A stretch of DNA of 64,000 bases, taken from the NCBI GenBank assembly GCA_023634235.1, contig JAMKCF010000001.1:30546920-30610919 (forward strand), in the 5' to 3' direction. A program made the position numbers and the translations under genes. Source of the DNA: Pisaster brevispinus (Eukaryota > Echinodermata > Asteroidea > Forcipulatida > Asteriidae). The first letter of the stretch is position 1. The number at the start of each line of letters is the position of its first letter. This document shows, in pieces, positions 34,601-46,900 of this stretch. A model generated the notes under the pieces. It was not told the origin of the DNA, made no database searches, and was given only the letters and a program-made list of their open reading frames with translations.

Positions 34601-37600
34601 CTGAAACTCACCCTGTCTGCACAAGACAGTAAAGACTCCTTCAAATTGCCCATTTACGAATTCCGATCTAGTCAAGGATACTCGCCAATGCGATAACTTG
34701 CTGAATGCTGCTGCAGGCGTGGCAGTTTTCATGCAGTAAGTCAATTTATTTGTTGTAAGAGCAAACTCTAGCCCGTTTGTCTTCACTAAAATAAAATTAG
34801 TTGCCAGGCATGCATTGCAGTTTGTCACCAAAAAAAATAAATAAATAAAACAAAATGAAAACAGAAGAAAGTGCCGGGTACTGCATCTCCTTATACTGCG
34901 TTTTTCACTTTTCAATGGCATGGCTGCAAAACCAAATACATTCCGAATCTTTTCTCCTCAATTTTGAAAGGATGGCCAAACTAGCAATTTACCGGTGTCC
35001 ACCATTAAAAAAAGTCTGGGCCAAATTATTATGGCTCTGCTTACCGACGAGTTCTGCACTTGCGATCATCATTCCTCGCTTACAGGGCAAGCAGAAAATC
35101 TCCATTAACCGTGTAAGCGACAAATGCCTAGTAACAGTGGAGTACGCCTGCCCACAAGCAAGCAAAAAGTCCCTGCTAACCTTTGAAATATGCTTGATGT
35201 AAACGCGAAATTCCCTGCTTACGTAAGATCAGAGGGCCCAATGCCATGGCTTGGCCTACCTTAAGCAAAGAATAGGTACTTACGGAAAGCACGAAATTCC
35301 ACGCTTATGTCAAGCCTATTTCACAGGTTAGCAGTGAATTTTTGCTTGTGTGCATGAATACGCCACTGTTACTAATTATTCGTCGCTTACACAGTTAGCC
35401 CAGAAATTCTGCTTGCCCTGTAAGTGGAGAATGGTGATCGCAAGTGCAGAATTCGGCGGTAAGCAGAGCCATGAAATTGGGCCCTGGGCCCAATTTCATA
35501 GAGCCGCTTAACGGCTGATTTTGTGCTTACTGCACGATTTCCATTTCATAGCGCTGCTAACCGTAAGCACACGAAAAGGCATGCTAACTGTATGAAAATG
35601 AATGACGTAACAATGCAAATCCATGGCGAATGCGCAAGATGTCTGCCTAATTTTCTTGCTTACCTGTGAGATACGCTTACGCTTGAGCGAATTTTTCTGC
35701 TACAGTTAGCACGAAAATTTGCTTACCGTTAAGCAGCGCTATGAAATTGGGCTCTGGTCTTTCACTTTCCAAGCAATGAAGCTTGGATACAGAGAGTAAA
35801 CATTGACAGCTTCATAACAAACGACCTTAGTGCTCAGGTTTGAGTGCTTTTTTTCTGCGTGATCTCGTCGAGAAAAGTTGCCTATGGTTAGGCCAACAAC
35901 AAAAATAATTGTTTGTTTGTCCATGTGTACAGGGTCCTCAAAATTCAAACTTTTTTTTTCCTACCATGGATATTGTATTTGGAAATATAAACCTTTTGGT
36001 ATTAAAACATTAAGTCCAACCACTGTACTTAAACTCTTACTGAATGTTTCTGAATAGTGTTTTAATACTAACAACTGTTCAATTAATAAGATTTTATAGT
36101 TTCTTCCTGTTTCAACATTTTGCAACCAATTTTGGGGAGATTTTTAATGTAAAAAAAAAAAAATTGAAAAAAAGGGAAAACATTTTTTGGACGTGAACAA
36201 ACAAACATTTTTTGTTCTTGGCCTAAGGAAGAGGTGGTATGGTGAGTGCAGTGAACTGAACTGATTGGATTTATACTCTATTGGATCAAATCGAACTGAA
36301 TTGAATTGATTTGAAATTAATTAAACTGAACTAAACTGGATCAAAATTGAGTGACACTGAATTAAACACAGAAAAAAGCAAACAGATGAGGGGCACGTCT
36401 TTCGACACTTTGTGTTAACCCACCTACAAAAATAGATAATTCAACGACAAACGAACATCTGTGAAAACCCACAAAATTATGGAGAAAAAAAAATCCCAAC
36501 ACAAAGACCGCGAGTATCATACAGACTAAAAAAAAACACCAAAACTTAAACACGGAGTCAATCCTAGCTGTTAAGTTGCACTTACGTTTCTTCTTAGCTG
36601 GTGATGCGGGGCCGTGTTTGGAAGGGGCTGAGCGGAGGGGCGGTGCAGGTACGGCGTCGGGATGGTTGGCCTCATTGGAGATCTTGAAGGAGAGATTCCG
36701 TATGATACACATCGCGTTCTCAACCACCTAGGCGAAAAAAAAAACCAAGAGCACGATTCTGTAATTAGCGCCGGGCTGGTAAACTGACAACCAGACTAGC
36801 CAAGCAGCCTAGTTGGATTTCAATGGGATACTTTTGGGGAACTCTAGGTGGCAGCACACTTACCAGGTAAATGCGGTGTCTCGCATGCTCAATGAAAATG
36901 GAAATTTACCTGGTAAGTCTGCTGCCACCAACTGTTCAAAAGTCTCCCATTGAACAATAACACTCCTCTGTGCAATCTTCATTGCAAACACACAGTCAGT
37001 TTCCCTATTGGTTCATTACTTGATACATAAAAACAAATAAAAAGTAATGGGAGACTTTTGGGAACTCTAGGTGGCAGCAGACTTACCACGTAAATCCAGT
37101 GTCTTGCATGCTTGGAACGACGTGAACAGTGGATTTTTACCTGGTAAGTCTGCTGCCACCTAGTGTTCAAAAGCCTTCCATTGAACAATAACACTCCTTT
37201 GTGCAATCTTCATTGCAAACATACCCAGTCAGTTTCTCAATTGGTTCATTACTTGATACATTAAAAAAATATATAAAAAAATAAACAATAGACAACATTT
37301 CAAATGTTGAATTTCAGTCCGATAATTATCTTCCAATTCTTTTGAGTATCGGAGTGTACTTAACCCACCAGCCTCATGAGCTAAATCGACTCTTAGTTCT
37401 TGTCCAAATTCAAACAGTTTACATGCTAAACTGTGTGCATAGTCTCTTCTCATTTTGATTCTGGTCTCGTCAAATCAATTCTGGTCTGCAGTACAAATTT
37501 AGAGTAACAAGCCATGTGGTCCTGTTGATATCTGGCCCCCCCCCACCCAAACAACCCGCTCATCAGACAAAACGCTTCATCAGGAACCAACTTTAGGCTG

Positions 37601-40600
37601 TATCCAAAATGGCACCTGCAGCTACGGCTAGATTTCCGCATCATCATGCATTTAAGTAGAATGTCCTTAGCCGCACCCTTAGTAACAGTCCTAGCCGTAC
37701 CTGTAGCCGCTAATTCAGATACAGCCTTAGATTGGCATAACCCCCAACCCAGAGTAAGGGGTTAAAGGTTAAAGTTCACTTGCAGTGACCCACCTTATTG
37801 TCCATGTTATTGGTGTCAATTGCTGACTTGACCACATGAATCAAGGCATCCACTAGGCCTATGCAGTCCCTCATCTTCTTGCGGGCTTCAACACCACTGG
37901 AGCTTACATTTCTGTAAAGAAAAAAAGGGGAGAAAAATTGATATACAAGTATCTCATGAATAATCAAAGCTTCGACCTTCCCTTCAAGCATCTCATGAGT
38001 AATCATAGATTTAACCTTAACATTAACATCTCATAAATAATCACAGCATGCAGTCTTTACTAGAGCCATCTGTAGCTTCAACTTTCACTTTAACTATCTC
38101 ATGAATAGTCATAGCTTCAACCTTCACTTTATTCATCTCATGAACAATCATAGCATTCAATCTCCACTAGAGCCATCTGTAGCTTCAACTTTCACTTTAA
38201 CTATCTCATGAATAGTCATAGCTTCAACCTTCACTTTAATCATCTCATGAATAATCACAGCATTCAATCTCCAATAGAGCCATCTGCAGCTTCAAACTTC
38301 ACTTTCACCATCTCATGAAGAATCATAGCATTCAATCTTCACTAGAGCCATCTGTAGCTTCAACTTTCACTTTAACTATCTAATGAATAGTCATAGCTTC
38401 AACCTTCACTTTAATCATCTCATGAATAATCATACAGTACCGGCCACAAGTAATTCCAAAACCCTGCGAGTTGCGTGCGAGTACCCGCGGGTAAACTGCG
38501 TGGCGGGTACGGGGCTCCCCGAAGCCCCGCGGGGATTCTGCGGGGACGGAACGGGGGCCCCGCAAGCCGGGGAACGTGACGTGGACCTGCGTTGCGGGGA
38601 CCTACCTGTAAAGGTCCTGCAACGAACTCGTACACACACATGTAAATGTAGAACAATTTCCACATGTAATATCATTCTAATAAACTTACATGTACTTCAC
38701 CCCTCCATGCTTCACCCATGGAGGAATAAATTCTTCCATGCTTTATTCAACTTTAAGCTGAACTCTCAAAACCTCAAACATCAATCAATGAAAGAAATCA
38801 TGTAAAAAAATCCCTACGCTGCGCGGCCGCCATGACTGCTTCTGCATTTCGCTGCACTACCGAAGCCTCATGGATGACTGGTACCTTGCAGGGGCAGCTG
38901 TTTTCCTGCCAGCATGCTTAGGGTGACCAGCGATGCTCCAACTACATTGAAAAATTTAATCTCTGTCCATACCATGCATTTGGTGATAAAGTACGACCGT
39001 GATTCTTTTCAAGGCCTAAGAAAAATTGTTCTCAAACGGACACACACACGGAAATTTGCGATCTTATCCCCTAATTTCTGCCCTCAATAATCCTTTTTCA
39101 ATCAACAACCATTTTCATGGATTTGTGATTTGAGAATCGGTTTTATAGAACTTCTTTTGCAATGAAATCTTCGTGTTAACGATCGATCGACGACGCACGA
39201 TTGAGGCAAAAGTTGTCGATGCTTGAATAGCCTTAACCCAACGCTGTGTATAGTACAGAATCCGCAGGCGTGCGCCACATTGTGCAGCATTTGTTTACTC
39301 GACTCGTGAACGTGTACAGAGTTGGAGGCTAGCCAAGCTTTCTTATGAATATGAATTTATTGACGGGCCAATCACAGCGTGCGGATTGTTGTTTAGGATG
39401 GACTTTGGAACTGCTGTTGTACTGTACAATACGCCATGTATTGTGTGCGTGTGTGGGGACTACCGGCGGGCGAGCGAACGTTGGGCCTGTGGATACTCAC
39501 TACCATGTGGTTATGTGTGCGTGCACGTGCACGTGCGTGCGTGTTTTACTTATGAACGATCTAGAGATGTCAAAACTTGCCAAACCATTTTACGAACTTA
39601 TAAATAATCTCTCTTTGGGATTTTACCACTGTACCCCTCATTTATTATGAAAAGGAACAATTATTTGACTCGCCCGGTTGGCTGGTAAAGGAAGGATTTT
39701 GACTCGCCCGCTGCTGTTTTCACTCGCATTTGGCGACAGGGCGACCGTTAATTTTGAGACCCCGAAGCAATTGCAGTCTTGCGGGGCTTCTGCGGGGCCT
39801 CGCAAGTATTTTGCGTGGCCCACGGTGATTTTTGCGGGGATCCCCGCACACTCGCGGGTATTTTGCGGGGGTCCCCGGCACGCACTCGTTAAGCCCCGCG
39901 AGTTACCCGCGGGGCTTTGGAATTACTTGTGGCCGGTACTGTAGCATTCAATCTCCACTAGAGCCATCTGCAGCTTCAAACTTCACTTTCATCATCTCAT
40001 GAATAATCATAGCATCAAACTTCACTCAAACCATCTCAATGACTAATCCAAAATGCCGACCACGCTTGCAATCGTAGAATCTGTGAAACTTGTATTTCAG
40101 TTTTCCTATGGAGGGACAATCAAGTGAAACGTTGCACGTCCGGTTTTACCTCAAGCAACCGGTGGTGTTCCTGTACAGCGGTGTCCAGGCGTAGTCCGTT
40201 GGCAGCTTGTTCTCGGGATTCTCTGGCGTCCAACCAGAATCCGGTACGATGATGTCATTGATGAAGACCGACAAGCCGTCATCGATAATGGGCTTCTTCA
40301 AAGGCTGTTGGTATAATCAGAAGAATTCAAATGAATCACATGACAAATCGAAAGAAACAGTCAAAAGAACAGTAACAATAAACAGGAAGTAAAATCGATA
40401 TTCCAGTATTTAAGACTAAATTTTAGATTTGGGTTTTTGGTTTGCCGTACACCATGGCTCTATTTCATACTGCTGCTGTAAGCGCAAAATGCAGGTAAAC
40501 ACAACAAAATTAAACCGACAAATCGGGACATTTCCGAACGGCTGGAAGATATGTCATGTGGGTGTCATGTGGCCGAGTGGTTTAGAGCATCGAATTCAAG

Positions 40601-40892
40601 TTTCGATGGTTAAGTCATCGGGGTGTGGGTTCGAATCCCGGTCATGACACTTGTGTCCTTGAGCAAGATACTTTACAATAATTGCTTCTCTTCACCCAGG
40701 GGTATAAATGGGTACCTGCCAAGGTAGAGGTTGATATTGTGTTTGAAAAAGCCTTCGGAGTGCCACAGCAGCCCGGGCTGTGTACTCCCCAGGGAGCTGA
40801 GAAAGATTACAGGAATGTTATTGGCCCAATGACCAGGGCACTAATGTAAAGCGCATTGAGACGTTATTGTGAAATGCGCTATATAAGAACTA

Positions 40893-40957
<65 letters not shown>

Positions 40958-43900
40958 GTCAAGTTTTTTGTTTTCCCGTCTCTTTTGCTTTATTTTATTT
41001 CATGCGGCTTACCTCCGATGATGACAGATTCCATAGGGTTCCTGTGACTAGTTCTTTGGTCTGTGTGCGGAAAAACAAACCAACAATTCCTCATTTCATA
41101 CTCAAACATAAAATATGACAGGTGTGTTATGAACAAACTTTTGAAAATCATGAAACTGTTTCAGTTGTACTCTCTGTGTCTGGAGATGGAGGTCTCCTGA
41201 ATCTACACGATATTGTATTTTTGAGGTCCTACAACAAGCATGTATTAAAGCTGGGATGTGTTATATCCACAAATGTAGTTCATTACAGAATGACGTTATC
41301 AAGTGTTACATGACATCACCTTTAAGGCACAGTTTTCAAGGCGTTACATCTACACAATAACATACCCTAGTGAGCTACATATTGTAGTTGATTACGAGTT
41401 CTTTTGGGCCTTGAAAATGGCTGACGTAAAAGTGGAAAAAAGTAATAATACCACCTAAGTAGAGCCTTCCATTTCATTTTCGTTTATCAATTCTGTTCGT
41501 GAAGCCAAGGACTCTCGAAAAAAGCAAACTTAATCACTAAACTAGCCAAGAACTTCACTGAGAGAAGACAAAGAATGAAGTTTCAGTTTTAGAGGTGGGA
41601 GGAAAACCCCCGAGAATTATTCCAGGGGAAAACCTGTCACGTAGAGACTGAAAACCATCTATTAATCAAACCACTCTGTAAATACAACCATTTCACGGCC
41701 TACATCAGAAACTGTGCCTTTTGCGTGTGTATGCTATTGAACGCTAAACCACACAACGCATTATACACAGCAAGACAAAAATACCCTCACAAATGGAGGC
41801 CAGACTAAAATCTTGTCCAGCTTATTTGTTCTTACAGTTTTATCCTCCAATGAAATGAAAAATAGTATGAGCTGTAGCAAACTGCTTACAGACCAAAAGG
41901 AAGGACCTATGGCATAAATGCAAAAAAGTAGTCGGTGGCCTGACGTTCCGACCCTCGCAGCGTCTTTCTCGAAGGCTTAATGACAACACTATCTTTGTAA
42001 TGTTGTCATTTAGCCTTCGATCGATAGACAAACATCTGCTTGGATGTTGTACCATTCAATCACTGAATGTATTTTGCATTCGTGCTATGGAGAGATTATC
42101 TTCGTTCATTGAAAGAAGTTATATGTTCCATTCAACAAGGCGTGCTAACCAATAAATTGCCGAGGGAAAAATGCAAATGTATTTTGAAACTCACAGCAGG
42201 ATCTCTCGTCGTCCGTAGGAGTCTGATCAGGGCGGGGATACCCCCGGCGTTCTTGATGGCCACCTTGTTCTCCTCGTTGGGCTTGCCGAAGGAGATATTC
42301 CTCAGGGCCCCGCAGGCACATTTGTGGACGTCAGGGGTGGGGTTGCCCAGGAGCTCTACCAGGATGGGGATGCCGTTCAGGCTCCTGAGGGTAGGAGAAG
42401 GTCAAAACAATGTCGGAATCACAAACACAAATGGGTTTCAGAAAAGAAAAAAATCTTATGATGTCATTCAGTGATCACGAATTTTAAATTTAAAAACTTT
42501 CTTCTTTTATCACATGGTTGTTGGATGCCTTTTTTCGGTCCAAATGTAACACAACCCAATGAACAGTCTACTTCGGCACCCTATGTGTGCATATACAATT
42601 TTTGTAAAAATCCAAAACTGCCTCTCATTGCAAGTTGTCGCAAATCTCTTGATACATAGCTCTGGCCTTACAATGTGACATAGCAACACTTGATGTAGTC
42701 TGAGGAATTCATGTTGAACATTCACTAGTGACTAAGCGAGTCATTGTACCAGACCTAATTCAAATCTTACTCCTGAGTTGCTTGTTGGGAAGAAGACGAC
42801 TTGGCTTTTATTCTTTTTTTGAGGGGGGGGCGGGCGGTGTCACTCACCTTGTCTTGTTCTTGATGGGGTCGTCCTCAAAGGTCAGATGTTGAAGGTACCC
42901 TGCAGCATTGGCTACGATGGCAGGGTTTGGATGACTCAGATAGTCAATGATCTCCTGCAGGTCGGGGGTTCTCCACTGGGGGTCACCTGCATCAGGTCAA
43001 AGATCATCACAAAGGTCAATAAATCTAAGGAGTGTGTGTATACTTTAGGCCATGACAAGAATTAGCTGCTGTGGCTCTTGCTGTGGCTCTTGCTGTGGCT
43101 TGTGATCGTCACTTGAACATGTGTTGAAGAGCAGGATGCCCACAGCAACACTCTTAGCAACAGCCGCAGCCGTAGCCAGCAATTCAGACATGGCCTTCAA
43201 TGCTATCCATCAGGTCATTGGCTTATGATGGTCTCAAGAACCAAAGGTCACGGTTCATCAGTTCCTAAGGTCATAACCTTTAGCCTGAAATCATGAGCCT
43301 TGGTCATACAAGAAGTGTTTGCACTAGTCAGATGGTTAGGTTTTTTTTTTTTAATTGAATTACTGATGACAATCTAAGGTCAGAGGTCGTTTTGTTAATG
43401 TCAGCAGCCATTCATTAAATGGTCAGTGTCTAATCGATGAAAGGTTAGAGGTCATCAGTTACCGATTTAAAGGTCATTGGCTAAAGGTACAATGTAATTA
43501 TAAATTATACGGACAGTCGCTTTGAGTGCTTTGAAAAATTGTCATTTGCAAGTTCAAGTCTAACTCGCAAATGCCTTCTTATTAGAAGCATGAGGGAGCT
43601 GTACAATGTACATGTAGGTCAGAGGTCAAGCATGGTGTGTCTCCTGCATGAGGTCACAGGTCAAAATTTAAAAATTTAAATGGATTCATGACATCAATTC
43701 ATGCAAATTAATCAACGAAAGAAAATTGCATTTGTGGAGAGCGAAATTAATTATTTCTGAATTATACAGGGACGGGTGTAATGAAAAGGCCCCCATGCAC
43801 GATGACGCCAAACCGTCATCACTGAGGTGAAAGACCGCCCTCGCTGAGGTGAAAGACCGCCCTCACTGAGGTCAAAGACCGCCCTCACTGAGGTCAAAGA

Positions 43901-46900
43901 CCGCCCTCACTGAGGTCAAAGACTGCCCTCACAGAGGTCAAGGGAACATTTTCATTAGCTGAGAGTTGTACTGTACATGGTGTGGGAACGCTTCCATTTC
44001 TTGACCTCAGCAATGGCGGACTATGCAAAGGGGGTCTGCAGCTGAATCGTAAGAAGAAAAAAAAAACATGCAACTGCTTATAAAGTCCACTTGCGCAAGA
44101 TTTCTAGTGTTAGTGGTACACAACTTGTGCAGTAAATGTTGCGCAAGTGGAACACGCAGTTGCGTAAAGTTTTGTGAAATCAGGGGATGGAGTTTAAAAT
44201 GGTACAACATCTTGCAACACACAAGAAAGTAAGTAGAAGCAATGGTGTTGACAAGTACACAAAGCTGGAATGTTACCCAAGCGCCTCGGTACCTTTTGAA
44301 TAGGACATGGGCATAGCGTGCTCGTGGTCAAAAACATAGTATCATTTGCATAATCATCCTTACTCGCAGCTGAGAAGGTGAATTGCAGTGGTCCGCTGGG
44401 CAAATGCCAGTTAAATCACCCAATAATAATAATAATATATTGTATTTGTATAGCGCCTACTGCAGGCCAGCCTCTAAGCGCTTAACATTCATGTTTCCTG
44501 CAAGGTATTTGGAGCTACGTTTGACCCAAGGCCCAGTCAAAATGATATCCAAGTAGTCAAGCTGGCTAGGTTAGTGTTGAAAAGCACATCCTTATTTGAC
44601 ATGAAATATGGACTGGTGAACAAACTGGCGGACCAGTGAAGGCAAATTAGCTGGACCTGCTGGCGAGTCATTAACACATTGAAGGGCTAACTCTGGAAAT
44701 ATCAGCCCTGCTCAGTAACCATCATTGGGGGAGTCAACAGGGGGGCGCTGTTGTGTGGGTAAAAAAATCTTAGCATTCGCGCCTGCCGGCATGGGAAATA
44801 TGCACATGTAGTAGCTCTACAGGGTCCAATATCATGGCTCAGCTTACCGTAAGCAACGAATCGGCGCTTACCGCGCTTACATCACGCGCTTACATCAAGC
44901 GAATTTCACGGGTTAGCAGAGAATTTTTGCTTGTGCGTGTGCATACTCCACATTACTAGGCATTCTTCGCTTACACAGCTAGCACAATAATTCGGCGCTT
45001 GCAAAGTACGCGGAGAATGGCGACCGAAATTCGGCGGTAAGCAGAGCCATGAAATTGGGCCCGTGCAAAGTAGCGTGACGTAGAGACACATGCCACACAT
45101 CTGACAAACATGCAGTGCGACTTTGAGAGCATGCAACACAGCCGAGTACCTTTGCCACTACCCATGGAGGATTTTCTAGGGATCGAGTCCTGGCTGCGAT
45201 GGACGTGGTGTGTCGGACGGTAAGGATACCTGTAAGAGCCTAGAAGTGTGTATACGGTAGAGGCAGTCAGACCCAGGACAGTATAGCATGCGAGGGACGA
45301 TAAACCCAGTGTATGTGAACAGCTCACAGGGCATCAATGCTTTTTTAGATGTTTTGTTTTCTTCTTGCTTTTTAGGCTTACTTTCCACATTTAGCAATGC
45401 CAGGGTTTTTTTAAAATTAGTGTTTATCCTTACTGTTTTTACTTCTTTGATTTGTTAGTGTACCGGTACTGCCTCTAATTTCCTTTTAACTGTATTTTCT
45501 CTAAGGTTTTAAAACTGTATGGATTTTAATGTTTTTTAAATTGCTAAGCACCCTGGAGCATGTTTCATGGATGGACGCTTTATAAATTGTCATTATTGTT
45601 ATTCCATGTTGTCACAGCATTCAAAAGAAAGATCACATTTTCCTTTGTGCCGGTAACTCCTCGAGTCGGGCTACGTCCTGTAGCCTTAGATCTCAAGGGT
45701 CTTTCTTAGAATCCACACTGTTCCCAAAAGCGCCGTCTTCTGTAGTCTAGATCTACCCTCACATTTGTCCCTATTTCCTGTAGATGTTTCCCCAGTGCTT
45801 TCGGAATGGTGCCAAGTGCTCCAACCACCACAGGGACTACTTTCACCTTCACCTGCCAAATCATACGGAGTTCCCTGGCCAGGTCTTGGTACTTTGGGTC
45901 TTGGTACTTTGGATCTTTTCTGTCTCCTTCGTAGCGACCCTTATATCAGCTATGTCAAGGCACAGCTATGTCAATGAGATGACACATCTGTACACTTCCT
46001 TGTTATCTTAAAAATATGTTTTAATGTATTTTTATTGTCCAGGTTTTATAGGTTTGTGTTGTGTGTTTTGGGGTATTTTACATAAGGCGCCATGAAAGCC
46101 TCTTCATTATTAATATTTAATAAACATCTTGAAGAAAGAAAACCTTGTGGGAAAGCATTGTCACATTGTTTACCCCCCCCCCCCCCCCCCCCGGCTGGTA
46201 AAAACAAACAAATATACACACCCTTTGTTGAAACTTCACCATTGTTATTGCCTACCACACTGTTAAACTTAAACACTCTCACAGCTTTTCTCACAAACTC
46301 AATGTTAATCAACAACTTCTTAAGCAAGCTTCAAACTCAAACTTCCAAAAACGTTTGTTTTTGTTAGATGTGACAAAAGGCATCTGCAATCCTTTCTGCG
46401 ATGCCATTCAGGGGGGGAGGAGGGTAGGATGGGGAAGAGGGGGGAGGAGTGGGTCTGGTGAGTCTTACTTTTATCAAACGGCTTATCATATTTATCATAC
46501 TCCAGCGTGTCTTGGCTGCCATTGCGATCCACTGAGGCCAACGGAGCCATCTGGTCGTGGGCTGTTTCGCGTGTGATATCATCGGGGCGGTAGCTGTCAT
46601 TATACGGCGCATCTGCGACAAACAAAACTACCTTTTAATTGCAATCGGTGCATGAGAGAGGCTGCCGGATTGGTCAGTTTAGAACTTGCCATCAGTGGCA
46701 AATTGTGATTGGTCAGTTAGTATAGGAGAAGGAAGATCAGCCGATTAGTAATCAAATCTGTGGCAAAAACAAACAAACATGCGATCAATGTATAGATCAT
46801 AAAAGAAGCCACAGGATTGGTCGGTTAGTGCTGGTCAGTTGTGAACAGCTATGACAAGTAATATGTGATTGGTTCATTGGAAAACATTGTAAGTGAGGCT

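Larger units (their letters stand above)
33722..36585 (-). other. Catenin intron 14
   Basis: 33752-33805 is a GGTGGT and GGGGGA purine tract. 33925-34087 is a CAGGCCTG-family MITE, 34509-34695 a three-copy direct repeat, and 35010-35756 GGGCCCAATTTCA-family MITEs. 34170-34225 is a relic of the GGTAACCAGCC family. 36290-36360 has GAACTGAATTGAATT runs. No exon seen. Confidence 0.55.
37912..40149 (-). other. Catenin intron 12
   Basis: A minisatellite (37945-38434, resuming at 39944-40035) is split by a 1507-bp TIR transposon (38435-39941). Nothing coding. Confidence 0.8.
42987..45149 (-). other. Catenin intron 8
   Basis: 43066-43110 repeats CTGTGGCTCTTG. 43200-43480 is rich in AAAGGTCA-type phrases. 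43822-43943 is a 22-bp minisatellite. 44417-44490 is a SINE tail (AATAATAATAAT, TTGTATAGCGCCTA). 44590-44690 has a GGACCAGTGAA repeat piece and 44821-45063 a MITE. No exon seen. Confidence 0.55.

Noticed and set aside
39345..39650. 101-residue + ORF inside the TA-flanked element as a transposase remnant
   Set aside because: No DDE/D signature or helix-turn-helix recognised; composition is that of random frame over non-coding element DNA.
45230..45239. Missing exon between exons 7 and 8
   Set aside because: Using the inner TTACAG acceptor broke the phase; the upstream CTTCTAG acceptor ten bases earlier restores it, so no extra exon is required.
45765..46011. Two + ORFs near 45.8 kb
   Set aside because: Antisense of the degraded reverse-transcriptase fragment on -.
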